Source: Microbacterium sp.
GTDB lineage: Bacteria; Actinomycetota; Actinomycetes; Actinomycetales; Microbacteriaceae
Assembly (NCBI GenBank): GCA_003248655.1
Contig: QFPM01000001.1
Location: 186,001 to 250,000, forward strand
DNA: 64,000 nt
Direction: 5' to 3'
The notes under the pieces were generated by a model, which worked only from the letters and a program-made list of their open reading frames with translations, was not told the origin of the DNA and ran no database searches. Position numbers and translations under genes: made by a program. Below are positions 17,651 to 25,099 of this stretch, piece after piece; position 1 is the first letter of the stretch, and every line of letters begins with the position of its first letter.

Positions 17651-18400
17651 GTGCCCGAACACCCCGCCGACACCGCCCCCGACGAGGGTGCAGAGATGCC
17701 CCAGCTGCCGCTGATCGAGGCAGCGGCCGCCAGCGCGCAGGTCGAGCTCAAGCCCACCTGGCGCGGCTGGATCCACGCCGCGATCTTCCCCGTCGCGATC
17801 GCCGCCGGAATCGTGCTCATCGTGCTCGCCGACGGCGCGCCAGCGAAGTGGGCATCCGCCGTGTTCATGGCGTCGTCTGTGCTCCTGTTCGGCAACTCGG
17901 CGCTCTACCACCGCTTCAACTGGGGTCCGAAGACCAAGGCGGTGCTCAAGCGCATCGACCACGCGAACATCATGCTGCTGATCGCGGGCACCTACACCCC
18001 GATCGCGGTTCTCGCGCTCCCGCCGCAGAAGGGCCTGCTGCTGCTCATCCTCGTGTGGTCGGGGGCACTGCTCGGCATCCTGTTCCGCGTCTTCTGGATC
18101 AACGCGCCGCGCTGGCTCTACGTCGCGCTGTACCTGCTGCTTGGCTGGGCAGCCGTGATGTACCTCGTCGACCTGTTCCAGGCGAACCCCGCGATGATGG
18201 TGCTCGTCATCGTCGGCGGCCTGCTCTACACCGGCGGTGCGATCTGCTACGCGCTCAAGAAGCCGAATCCGTGGCCGGGACACTTCGGCTTCCACGAGAT
18301 CTTCCATGTCTGCACGGTGCTCGCGTTCCTGTGCCACTGGGTCGCGTGTCTGCTGATCGCGCTGAGGCCGGTCGTGCCGTCGCTCGGCGCAGCAGGCTGA
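17651..18400 (+). CDS. hemolysin III-type (YqfA/PAQR superfamily) membrane protein
   Basis: A 249-residue protein with about seven membrane segments. Family residues are present: SALYHRFNWGPK with the His of the first motif, the Asp in KRIDHANIMLLIAGTYTP, and the C-terminal GHFGFHEIFHVCTV with two His, together the likely metal site. The name hemolysin III is historical; the bacterial function is uncertain (lipid hydrolase or membrane homeostasis has been proposed). The start GTG 17651 has TACGCT 7 bases upstream. Confidence 0.88.
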   Translation: MPEHPADTAPDEGAEMPQLPLIEAAAASAQVELKPTWRGWIHAAIFPVAIAAGIVLIVLADGAPAKWASAVFMASSVLLFGNSALYHRFNWGPKTKAVLKRIDHANIMLLIAGTYTPIAVLALPPQKGLLLLILVWSGALLGILFRVFWINAPRWLYVALYLLLGWAAVMYLVDLFQANPAMMVLVIVGGLLYTGGAICYALKKPNPWPGHFGFHEIFHVCTVLAFLCHWVACLLIALRPVVPSLGAAG

Positions 18401-18407
18401 ACGGGCT

Positions 18408-18716
18408 CTATCGGCCGGTGCCGTCGACGTCCGGGGCGATGTCCTCGTCGTCGACGTCGGAGGCCAGGGTCGCCGCACGCGCCTGCGCGTCGGCTTCGGC
18501 CTCGGCATCCAACTGCTCATTCACGTCCGCGCGATAGCCGGCACGACGGATGCGGCGGAGCATGTCGATCACCAGAAATACCACGACGACCGCGAGCACC
18601 GCGATCGCGACGAACCCGAAGAAGCCGGGCGTCACCGAGTCGGGGTTGACCGTCATCGACGGCGTCGGCGTGGCGAGCTCGGAGCGGACCTCGAGGAGGG
18701 TGGGGAGAAGGTGCAT
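18408..18716 (-). CDS. small single-pass membrane protein
   Basis: A 102-residue protein. A short N-terminal stretch precedes SMTVNPDSVTPGFFGF and one membrane segment (about 34-52), then a charged cytoplasmic tail (MLRRIRRAGYRADV and an acidic end). ATG 18716 has GAGG five bases upstream; the internal Met at 18656 is a possible alternative. Related short proteins are common in Microbacteriaceae next to hemolysin III genes. Function unknown. It converges with the hemolysin III-like gene, 7 bases between stops. Confidence 0.7.
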   Translation of the reverse strand: MHLLPTLLEVRSELATPTPSMTVNPDSVTPGFFGFVAIAVLAVVVVFLVIDMLRRIRRAGYRADVNEQLDAEAEADAQARAATLASDVDDEDIAPDVDGTGR

Positions 18717-18805
18717 GATGCCTCGGTTCGTCGTTCCGGCGCGGCGCGCGTAGCCTGGAACTCCAGCCTAGAGCCGCTCGCGCGGCACCGACCGAGAGCG
18801 AACCG

Positions 18806-19249
18806 ATGAGCGCCGCGATCTCCCCCGCCGAATCGGCGGCGTCGGCGTCGGTAGAGGCAGACGCGCTGCGCGCGGAGCTCGACGACCGCTACGGCCGCGC
18901 GCGCGGCGGGAGGCGCGGGCGCTGGATCGCCTTCGGCCTCGTCGTCGCGGCGATCGTCGGCTACTTCGCGTGGACGACCGTCGCACAGGCCATGGATGCC
19001 GTGGACGTCGACAACGTCGCGTTCCGTGAGGTCGACGCACACTCGGTGACGATCGACTTCCAGGTGACGCTGCGCGCAGGCGAGCCGGTCACCTGCGCGA
19101 TCGAGGCGCAAGACACCGACCATGGCATCGTCGGCTGGCGCATCGTCGAGTATCCGGCATCCGCGGAGCACACCCGCGCCTTCACCGAGACGATCCCGAC
19201 GGTCGCCGAGGCGACGACCGGATTGGCCACGTCCTGCTGGATCCCGTAG
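18806..19249 (+). CDS. DUF4307 domain-containing membrane protein
   Basis: A 147-residue protein: N-terminal cytoplasmic part with LDDRYGRARGGRRGR, one membrane segment (about 43-60, IAFGLVVAAIVGYFAWTT), and a small outer domain with VTIDFQVTL, CAIEAQDTDHGIVGWR and a closing SCWIP. This matches the actinobacterial DUF4307 family, which lies upstream of greA in many genomes. No function is known. A hairpin follows the stop. Confidence 0.85.
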   Translation: MSAAISPAESAASASVEADALRAELDDRYGRARGGRRGRWIAFGLVVAAIVGYFAWTTVAQAMDAVDVDNVAFREVDAHSVTIDFQVTLRAGEPVTCAIEAQDTDHGIVGWRIVEYPASAEHTRAFTETIPTVAEATTGLATSCWIP

Positions 19250-19266
19250 GCTGATGCGACATGACG

Positions 19267-19297
19267 CGCCCCGGCTGCCTGCCGGGGCGTTCGGTTT
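19267..19297 (+). terminator. hairpin terminator after the DUF4307 gene
   Basis: CGCCCCGGC pairs with GCCGGGGCG around a 5-base loop (19267-19289), followed by TTCGGTTT. It separates this gene from greA. Confidence 0.7.
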
Positions 19298-19345
19298 ACC
19301 CCCACAGCAACGCACTCCCGTGCGCGACACCCCAAGGAGAGAGAC

Positions 19346-19834
19346 GTGCCTGAGAACACGGAGACCTTCCTCACCCAGGATGCCTACGACCGGCTCGCCG
19401 CCGAGCTCGAGCACCTGTCGACCACGGGTCGCACGGAGATCGCGGCCCGTATCGAAGCCGCTCGCGAAGAGGGCGACCTCAAGGAGAACGGCGGATACCA
19501 CGCCGCCAAGGACGAGCAGGGCAAGCAGGAGGCACGCATCCGCACCCTGCAGGCGCTCCTCAAGGATGCCGTGGTCGGCGAGGCCCCGGAGGCCGACGGT
19601 GTCGTGCGCAGCGGCACGGTCGTCACCGCGATCGTCGCGGGCGGCGAAGAGGTGTTCCTGCTGGGCAGTCGCGAGATCGCCGCCGGCTCGGAGCTCGACG
19701 TGTACAGTGAGGCGTCGCCTCTGGGCGCCGCGATCCTCGGCCTCGCCGAGGGCGCGAAGACGTCGTACACCGCCCCGAACGGCCGCGACATCGCCGTCGA
19801 GATCGTCAAGGTCGCGACCTACACGGGCCAGTAA
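19346..19834 (+). CDS. greA: transcription elongation factor GreA
   Basis: A 162-residue factor starting at GTG 19346 with GGAGAG upstream. The N-terminal coiled coil has the acidic tip REEGDLKENGGYHAAKDEQG that reaches the RNA polymerase active site and stimulates transcript cleavage in backtracked complexes. The C-terminal FKBP-like domain (about 85-160) ends normally. In actinobacteria GreA is usually the only Gre factor. Confidence 0.95.
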   Translation: MPENTETFLTQDAYDRLAAELEHLSTTGRTEIAARIEAAREEGDLKENGGYHAAKDEQGKQEARIRTLQALLKDAVVGEAPEADGVVRSGTVVTAIVAGGEEVFLLGSREIAAGSELDVYSEASPLGAAILGLAEGAKTSYTAPNGRDIAVEIVKVATYTGQ

Positions 19835-19967
19835 GCCCGCGGGCGCGCCTTTGCGCCGCGCGGCCCGACCGCTCATCCGGCGCAAACCGTCGGCATCCGC
19901 TGCCATGAACACCCTTTGCGACGGATGAACGCGCGCGGATGCCGCAGGGGCTGGCGCGCGCGCAACG

Positions 19968-21212
19968 TCAGTCGCGGACGACGCGCGGGTGGAAGCCCGC
20001 CTCTTCGAGCACGGCGATGACGTGGGCGCGGTGCTCTTCGCCGCGCGTCTCGACGCTCAGCTGCAGGATCACCTCGCTGATCTGCAGCCCCTGCCCGTGC
20101 CGCGTGTGCAGCACCTCGATGACGTTCGCGCCTGCGATTGACAGCAACTCCGACACGCGCGCGAGCTGGCCGGGGCGGTCGGGCAGCGGAATCTGCAGCG
20201 CCATGTAGCGGCCGGATGCCGCGAGGCCGTGTGCGACGACGCGCTGCAACAGCAGCGGGTCGATGTTGCCGCCCGAGAGGATGACCGCCGTCGGCCCCGA
20301 CGCCTGGATCTTGCCGGCGAGGATCGCCGCGACGCCCACCGCACCAGCGGGTTCGACGACCTGCTTCGCGCGCTCGAGGAGAATCAGTAGCGCCCGCGCG
20401 ATGTCGTCGTCGGTGACGGTGACGACCTCGTCGACGAGCTCGCTGATGACCTCGAAGGGGATGTCGCCGGGGCGGGCGACGGCGATGCCGTCGGCGATCG
20501 TCGGAGTGGTGTCGACGGTAAGCGGCGCGCCCGCCGCAAGGGATGACGGATACGCGGCCGAGTTCGCCGCCTGCACCCCGATGACCCGCACGGTGCGCCC
20601 CTCGGCGGCGGCACGCGCCTTGACGGCTGCGGCGACGCCGGCGATGAGGCCTCCCCCGCCGATGCCGACGACGACGGTGTCGAGGTTGTCCACGGCATCC
20701 CACACTTCGAGCCCGAGAGTCCCCTGCCCGATGATGACGTCCCGGTGATCGAACGGATGGATGAGCACGGCGCCGGTGCGCTCGGCGTACTCCGCGGCGA
20801 GCCGCAGCGGGGTTTCGACGGTCGCGCCCTCAAGGATCACCTCGGCGCCGTAGCCGCGCGTTGCGAGGAGCTTCGGGACGGGTACGCCCAGCGGCATGAA
20901 GATCGTCGCCGGGATGCCGAGCTTCTGCGCCGCCAGCGCAACGCCCTGGGCGTGATTCCCAGCGGATGCCGCGACGACGCCGCGCGCGCGCTCCTCCTCG
21001 GTGAGCCGCGAAAGCCGGTACGTCGCGCCGCGGATCTTGAACGAGCCCGTGCGCTGCAGGTGCTCGAACTTCAGGTGCACGGGCGCGCCGAGAACGTCGG
21101 AGAGGTGCTCGGACTCGTCGAACGGCGTCTGGATGATGACGCTGCGGAGCACCTCCGCGGCATCCTCGAACTCAGCGAGGGTCGGCGTCGCACTGGTGGC
21201 GGGGATGGTCAC
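19968..21212 (-). CDS. ilvA: threonine ammonia-lyase (threonine dehydratase)
   Basis: A 414-residue PLP enzyme that turns threonine into 2-oxobutanoate and ammonia. Seen: the PLP lysine in RTGSFKIRGATY (Lys59), SAGNHAQGVA, the phosphate loop GIGGGGLIAG, and a single C-terminal ACT domain (about 340-414, IPLPDRPGQLARVSELLS). With one ACT domain it resembles the shorter, often catabolic or loosely regulated form rather than the two-ACT biosynthetic E. coli enzyme. GTG 21212 overlaps the stop of the permease gene above and has AAGGA upstream, so the two are translated together. Confidence 0.93.
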   Translation of the reverse strand: MTIPATSATPTLAEFEDAAEVLRSVIIQTPFDESEHLSDVLGAPVHLKFEHLQRTGSFKIRGATYRLSRLTEEERARGVVAASAGNHAQGVALAAQKLGIPATIFMPLGVPVPKLLATRGYGAEVILEGATVETPLRLAAEYAERTGAVLIHPFDHRDVIIGQGTLGLEVWDAVDNLDTVVVGIGGGGLIAGVAAAVKARAAAEGRTVRVIGVQAANSAAYPSSLAAGAPLTVDTTPTIADGIAVARPGDIPFEVISELVDEVVTVTDDDIARALLILLERAKQVVEPAGAVGVAAILAGKIQASGPTAVILSGGNIDPLLLQRVVAHGLAASGRYMALQIPLPDRPGQLARVSELLSIAGANVIEVLHTRHGQGLQISEVILQLSVETRGEEHRAHVIAVLEEAGFHPRVVRD

Positions 21213-22396
21213 GCGGGGGTCCTTCTGCTGCGGGGAACGGTGCTCCAGATGAGGTCTGCGTCTTCGGGCGGGCCCGATCCGCGCCCGAGATACACGGCGA
21301 CAACGTTGACGAACGCCGCGAGCGGCACGGCGAACAGGGCCCCCGGGATGCCTGCGATCATCGCACCACCGGCGACGACCAGTACGACGGCCAGGGGGTG
21401 CACCTTGACGGCCGAGCCCATGAGCAGCGGCTGAAGCACGTGCCCCTCGAGCTGCTGCACGGCGAGGACGACGATGAGCATCCACAGAGCGATCCACGGC
21501 CCGTTGTAGACGAGCGCGAGGAAAACCGCGAACGCGCCGGTCACGATCGCACCCACGAACGGCACGAATGCCCCGAGGAACACGAGCACGCCGATCGGGA
21601 TCGCGAGCGGCACGCCGAGCAGGAAGGCGCCGAGAGCGATGCCGGTCGCGTCAATCGTCGCGACGAGCAGTTGCGTGCGCGCGTAGGTCACGACGGTGCG
21701 CCAGCCGGCGCGGCCCGCGCCGTCGACGTCCTCGCGCGCGGCGCGCGGGAAGAGCCGCACGACCCAGCGCCAGATACCGGCGCCGTCGGCGAGCGTGCAC
21801 AGCAGGATGAACAGGGCCAGCACCGCACCCGTGATGACGTGCCCGACCGTGGATCCGACGACGAGCGCGCCCGACCAGAGGAGCTCCACCTGCTGCTGCA
21901 TCCACGTCCATGCCTGCGCGAGCAGGTCGTCGATCTGCTGTTCGGTGAGGTGCAGCGGCCCGGCGACGAGGTAGTCGCGCAGTTGCTGAATCGCCTCGCC
22001 GGTCCGATCGCGAACGCTCGCCCATTCGCGCGTGATCTGCCAGATCGCGAGCCACATGAGACCACCGATGATCGCGAGGGTGCCGACGACCGACACGACG
22101 ATCGCAAGCCAGCGGGGCACGCGGTGGCGCAGCATCCACGTGAAGGCCGGCCACAGCAGAGCAGTGCCGAGGATCGCCACCAGCAGGGGGATGACGAGCA
22201 GCTTCAGCTGGATAACGAGCCAGATCAGGATGCCGGCGGCCACCGCGATGACGACGAACCGCCACGCGTACGCCGTCGCGACGCGGAGGCCATGCGGAAT
22301 GCTCTCGGCGATCTCGGTCGTGACCCTGCGACCACGGAGCGTGTCGAGGAGCGTTCCACGCCGCGCGCCGCGGGGGGTGTCGTCGGAGCCGCTCAT
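21209..22396 (-). CDS. AI-2E family transporter (PF01594-type permease)
   Basis: A 395-residue membrane protein with about eight segments. The family hallmarks are the N-terminal paired helices (LLVIPLLVAILGTALLWP), the extended extracytoplasmic middle region (about 120-190), and the C-terminal blocks GAFVPFVGAIVTGAF and LEGHVLQPLLMGSAVKVHPL. Family members move different solutes (AI-2, sodium/proton); the substrate is unknown. Coupling with ilvA by overlap is notable but no functional link is established. TAGACT lies 6 bases before the ATG. Confidence 0.9.
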   Translation of the reverse strand: MSGSDDTPRGARRGTLLDTLRGRRVTTEIAESIPHGLRVATAYAWRFVVIAVAAGILIWLVIQLKLLVIPLLVAILGTALLWPAFTWMLRHRVPRWLAIVVSVVGTLAIIGGLMWLAIWQITREWASVRDRTGEAIQQLRDYLVAGPLHLTEQQIDDLLAQAWTWMQQQVELLWSGALVVGSTVGHVITGAVLALFILLCTLADGAGIWRWVVRLFPRAAREDVDGAGRAGWRTVVTYARTQLLVATIDATGIALGAFLLGVPLAIPIGVLVFLGAFVPFVGAIVTGAFAVFLALVYNGPWIALWMLIVVLAVQQLEGHVLQPLLMGSAVKVHPLAVVLVVAGGAMIAGIPGALFAVPLAAFVNVVAVYLGRGSGPPEDADLIWSTVPRSRRTPA

Positions 22397-22402
22397 CCCG
22401 TC

Positions 22403-22408
22403 AGTCTA
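22403..22408 (-). promoter_or_regulatory. -10 box (TAGACT) of the AI-2E permease/ilvA operon
   Basis: TAGACT on the minus strand, 6 bases before ATG 22396; suggests a leaderless operon message. Confidence 0.5.
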
Positions 22409-22439
22409 GAACTCGGCGTATGCCGGGCCGGGTTTCGAC

Positions 22440-23012
22440 TCAGAACTGGATGCGGGGCGGTTCGGCGATGGCGGCGCCGCCGGTGACCTCGAAGAACTCG
22501 CGCTCGCGGAAGCCGAGGTTGCGCGCGAACAGGTTGTTCGGGAAGACCTTGATCTTCGTGTTGAGCTCGCGCACGCCGCCGTTGTAGAACCGGCGGGATG
22601 CCTGGATCTTGTCTTCGGTGTCGACGATCGACTGCTGCAGCTGCAGGAAGTTCTGGCTCGCCTGCAGTTGCGGGTAGGCCTCGGCGACGGCGAACAGCGA
22701 CTTGAGCGCCTGCTGCATGTGACCTTCAGCGACGCCCGCTTCGGCGGGCGATGCGGCACTCAGGGTCTCGGCGCGGGCGCGCGTGACGTTCTCGAAGACC
22801 GCCTTCTCGTGCGCGGCGTAGCCCTTGACGGTCTCGATGAGGTTGGGCAGGAGGTCGGCGCGACGCTTGAGCTGCACCGTGATGTCACTCCACGCCTCGT
22901 CGACGCGCACGTTCAGCGCGACGAGCGAGTTGTACGTCGCCCACAGGTAGATGCCGAATCCGACCACCAGCGCCACGATGACGAGCACCGGGATCAGCCA
23001 CACCATGTCCAT
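22440..23012 (-). CDS. LemA family protein
   Basis: A 190-residue protein with one N-terminal membrane helix (5-27) and a helical-bundle domain. The LemA signature is clear: YNSLVALNVRVDEAWSDI, LKRRADLLPNLIETVKGYA, then FARNLGFREREFFEV at the end. ATG 23012 has GAGGGGAG upstream and a TAGGAT box a leader-length away. LemA proteins often act with TPM-domain or peptidase partners, none of which is seen beside it. Function unknown. Confidence 0.92.
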   Translation of the reverse strand: MDMVWLIPVLVIVALVVGFGIYLWATYNSLVALNVRVDEAWSDITVQLKRRADLLPNLIETVKGYAAHEKAVFENVTRARAETLSAASPAEAGVAEGHMQQALKSLFAVAEAYPQLQASQNFLQLQQSIVDTEDKIQASRRFYNGGVRELNTKIKVFPNNLFARNLGFREREFFEVTGGAAIAEPPRIQF

Positions 23013-23120
23013 ACGACTCCCCTCGATTGAGGCTCATCCTATCGGCGCGCACCGACACGGAACGCGCTGATCGGAGCACTCCCAGCGGTTCCCCATCTCG
23101 CCGCGCGACGCGCGGCCGCC

Positions 23121-23522
23121 TCAGATGCGCGAGCGGTCCCATGTGTCGCCCGAGTAGCTGACGATGAAGAAGCCGACGAGCGATAGCAGCCACAGCAGGA
23201 AGACCGAGAACACCGTGCCATGGCCGAAGGCGCGGCCGAGCCGGAGCGCGACGATGAGGGCGAACACGACGTTCACGATCGGCACGAGGTACAAGAGCGT
23301 CCACCACGCCGACAGACCCGCGGCGCGGACGATGAAGAACGCCGCGACGAAGGGGATGAGGGCAGTCCAAGCGGGCTGACCCGCCTTCTTGAGCAGCGGC
23401 CAGACAGCTGCCACGAAGAGGATGTAGCCGACGATGCCGCCGCCGATCGTTCCCCCGGTCGCGGCGGCGTCATCGGACTGCGCCGCGACGAGGATCGAGG
23501 CAACGTGCGTCAGAGTGTGCAT
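23121..23522 (-). CDS. DUF5684-type integral membrane protein
   Basis: A 133-residue protein with four predicted membrane segments and the family-like pattern WPLLKKAGQPAWTALIPFV, AWWTLLYLVPIVNVV and FGHGTVFSVFLLWLL. This pattern is shared by small membrane proteins sometimes mislabelled as signal peptidase. ATG 23522 has TAAACT 6 bases upstream. Function unknown. Confidence 0.75.
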   Translation of the reverse strand: MHTLTHVASILVAAQSDDAAATGGTIGGGIVGYILFVAAVWPLLKKAGQPAWTALIPFVAAFFIVRAAGLSAWWTLLYLVPIVNVVFALIVALRLGRAFGHGTVFSVFLLWLLSLVGFFIVSYSGDTWDRSRI

Positions 23523-23543
23523 GCCGCGAGTTTAGGGCGTGCG

Positions 23544-23771
23544 TCAGGCGATCACGCGCGCACGAAACGCCGCGTAGCCGACGACGTCCCCGAGCTGCAG
23601 CTGGCGGCCGCGGCGGCGGTCGACCTCGCCGTTGACCGTGACGAGGCCGTCGATGATCGCCTCTTTGACGTCTCCGCCCGAATCGAGCATCCCCGCGAAC
23701 TTCATGAACTGCCCGAGACGGATGCCGTTGCCGCCGATCGACACGTCTTCGATCGGGGGTTCGTGCGTCAT
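23544..23771 (-). CDS. RNA-binding S4 domain-containing protein
   Basis: A 75-residue protein made only of an S4 fold: IRLGQFMKFAGMLDSGGDVK, then IIDGLVTVNGEVDRRRGRQL and GDVV. It is of the YbcJ/RlbA type, which binds structured RNA, perhaps in ribosome recycling or stalled-subunit handling. ATG 23771 has TACGCT 6 bases upstream. Confidence 0.88.
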   Translation of the reverse strand: MTHEPPIEDVSIGGNGIRLGQFMKFAGMLDSGGDVKEAIIDGLVTVNGEVDRRRGRQLQLGDVVGYAAFRARVIA

Positions 23772-23777
23772 GTGGAG

Positions 23778-23783
23778 AGCGTA
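23778..23783 (-). promoter_or_regulatory. -10 box (TACGCT) of the S4-domain gene
   Basis: TACGCT on the minus strand, 6 bases before ATG 23771; leaderless placement. Confidence 0.5.
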
Positions 23784-23797
23784 GCGCCGGAGCCGGA

Positions 23798-24433
23798 CTA
23801 CACGAATCCTTCGTCGACGAGTGTGGTGCGATCGCCGGTGATGACGTAGGCGCGGCCCGACCCGCCGACGACGCGGCTCCAACTGTCGACGTGCAGTCGG
23901 CCGCGGAACATCTCGATCGAGAATCCGCCGTACATCCCGGGGATCGAGAACCACACGGTCGTTCCCGCTTCGGCGATGCATGCGGCATCCAGGTGTCTGA
24001 TCGGGGCGGTGCACCCGATGCGCGTCGCGTCTGCCGTGACGAGCTCGGCGAGCGCGGCGGTCATCCCGGCGAGCCTCTCGTCGTAGAGTGCGGTGCTGGC
24101 CGGCGGTGCGAGCACTCCTTGCAGGTGGTGCGCACCACGCTCGCGCGCGATGTCGATCGGGCGGCGACCCTCGGCGTCTCGGAGCGTGAGCCACGCGCCC
24201 CGGCGCTTCAGTCCTTCGACGACCTCGGCGGATGCCCCGTGCCACGCCGCCTGGTGCAGAGGCGAGAACCAGCTCGTGCCACCGCGGCGCCAGCTGTTCG
24301 CCTCCACGCTAAAGGAGTCTCGGTCATCGAGGATCTCGAACACGCGACCCCAGTCGCCGTCGCGAGAAGCATCAGCGAGTGCATCGGTCGCCTCGAGGAG
24401 CCAGGTATTCAAGTCCTCGCGCGGCGAAAGCAC
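23798..24433 (-). CDS. ankyrin-repeat domain protein, start uncertain
   Basis: About 211 residues from the in-frame GTG 24433. Two ankyrin-like units are seen: PLHQAAWHGASAEVVEGLKR and LTLRDAEGRRPIDIARERGA, followed by a domain rich in aromatic and acidic residues (FSIPGMYGGFSIEMF) that I cannot place. No good ribosome site precedes GTG 24433. A strong site (GGAACGGAG) instead serves ATG 24456 in another frame, which runs only 15 codons to a TGA at 24409. Either a short leader peptide is present or the gene 5' end has a frameshift. It lies directly downstream of the toxin gene. Confidence 0.6.
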   Translation of the reverse strand: MLSPREDLNTWLLEATDALADASRDGDWGRVFEILDDRDSFSVEANSWRRGGTSWFSPLHQAAWHGASAEVVEGLKRRGAWLTLRDAEGRRPIDIARERGAHHLQGVLAPPASTALYDERLAGMTAALAELVTADATRIGCTAPIRHLDAACIAEAGTTVWFSIPGMYGGFSIEMFRGRLHVDSWSRVVGGSGRAYVITGDRTTLVDEGFV

Positions 24434-24509
24434 GCGGACTCGACTGTGTCGGTCATCGATACTCCGTTCCTTCCGTTCGGACAGTACCGCCCGCCACAGA
24501 CACGCGCCG

Positions 24510-24785
24510 TCAGCGTCGGCGGTAAACGTCTCGTCGATGCTCGACGGTGACGATCTCGACCACGACGCGCTCATCTTCAATCCTGTACAAGATGCGGTAC
24601 TCCCCGCGCCGCGCGGAGTACAGCGGCGCGAGCGGCTCGCGAAGCGGCTTTCCGACTTTGCGCGGGCTGGCGGCTAGCGGACCGACGATGAACTCGAACG
24701 CCGCGGCGGCGACAGACTCGGGGAGGGTTAGCTCGAGCGCCCTGCGCGCAGACTTGGTGAAGATGACCGTGTATGGGGCACTCAC
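24510..24785 (-). CDS. RelE-family toxin
   Basis: A 91-residue protein with the RelE/ParE mRNA interferase fold: YTVIFTKSARRALELTLPE, VGKPLREPLAPLYSARRG, and EYRILYRIEDERVVVEIV with a closing HRRDVYRRR. RelE relatives cut mRNA in the ribosome when free of antitoxin. It overlaps the antitoxin gene by ATGA (24782-24785), the standard type II arrangement with antitoxin first. Confidence 0.9.
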   Translation of the reverse strand: MSAPYTVIFTKSARRALELTLPESVAAAAFEFIVGPLAASPRKVGKPLREPLAPLYSARRGEYRILYRIEDERVVVEIVTVEHRRDVYRRR

Positions 24786-25066
24786 AGCAGGAGCCGGCCG
24801 CGCGCTTCCATGGCGGCGCGAACCTCGTCTGCCGACGAGACATCGCCAGCCTCGAGCTCGGCGATTGCCGTTCGCAGCGCCGCGACATCGTCCGGGTTGC
24901 TCAGGATGTCGACCGTCTCCACGAGCGAGTCGTAGTCCTCGGCGCTGAGCAACACGGCGACGCGGGCACCGTTGCGCGTGATCTCGAACCGCTCGTGCGT
25001 GGTCACGGCCGAGTCGACGTGCTTGCTCAGTGATGCGCGAGCGTCTGCGAGGGACAGAGTCGTCAT
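24782..25066 (-). CDS. Phd/YefM-family antitoxin
   Basis: A 94-residue protein beginning MTTLSLADARASLSKHVDSA, which is the Phd/YefM DNA-binding N-terminus; RFEITRNGARVAVLLSAEDYDSL is also typical. The C-terminal part (about 60-94) would wrap the toxin. ATG 25066 was chosen over an ATG 24 bases upstream because TAGAAT lies 7 bases before it, which fits leaderless expression. Autoregulation of the operon is expected from the family. Confidence 0.9.
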   Translation of the reverse strand: MTTLSLADARASLSKHVDSAVTTHERFEITRNGARVAVLLSAEDYDSLVETVDILSNPDDVAALRTAIAELEAGDVSSADEVRAAMEARGRLLL

Positions 25067-25073
25067 GTACTGA

Positions 25074-25079
25074 ATTCTA
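25074..25079 (-). promoter_or_regulatory. -10 box (TAGAAT) of the toxin-antitoxin operon
   Basis: TAGAAT on the minus strand ends 7 bases before ATG 25066, placing the transcription start at the antitoxin start codon. Confidence 0.55.
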
Positions 25080-25099
25080 GCGCTTGGCAAGAATCGGGG

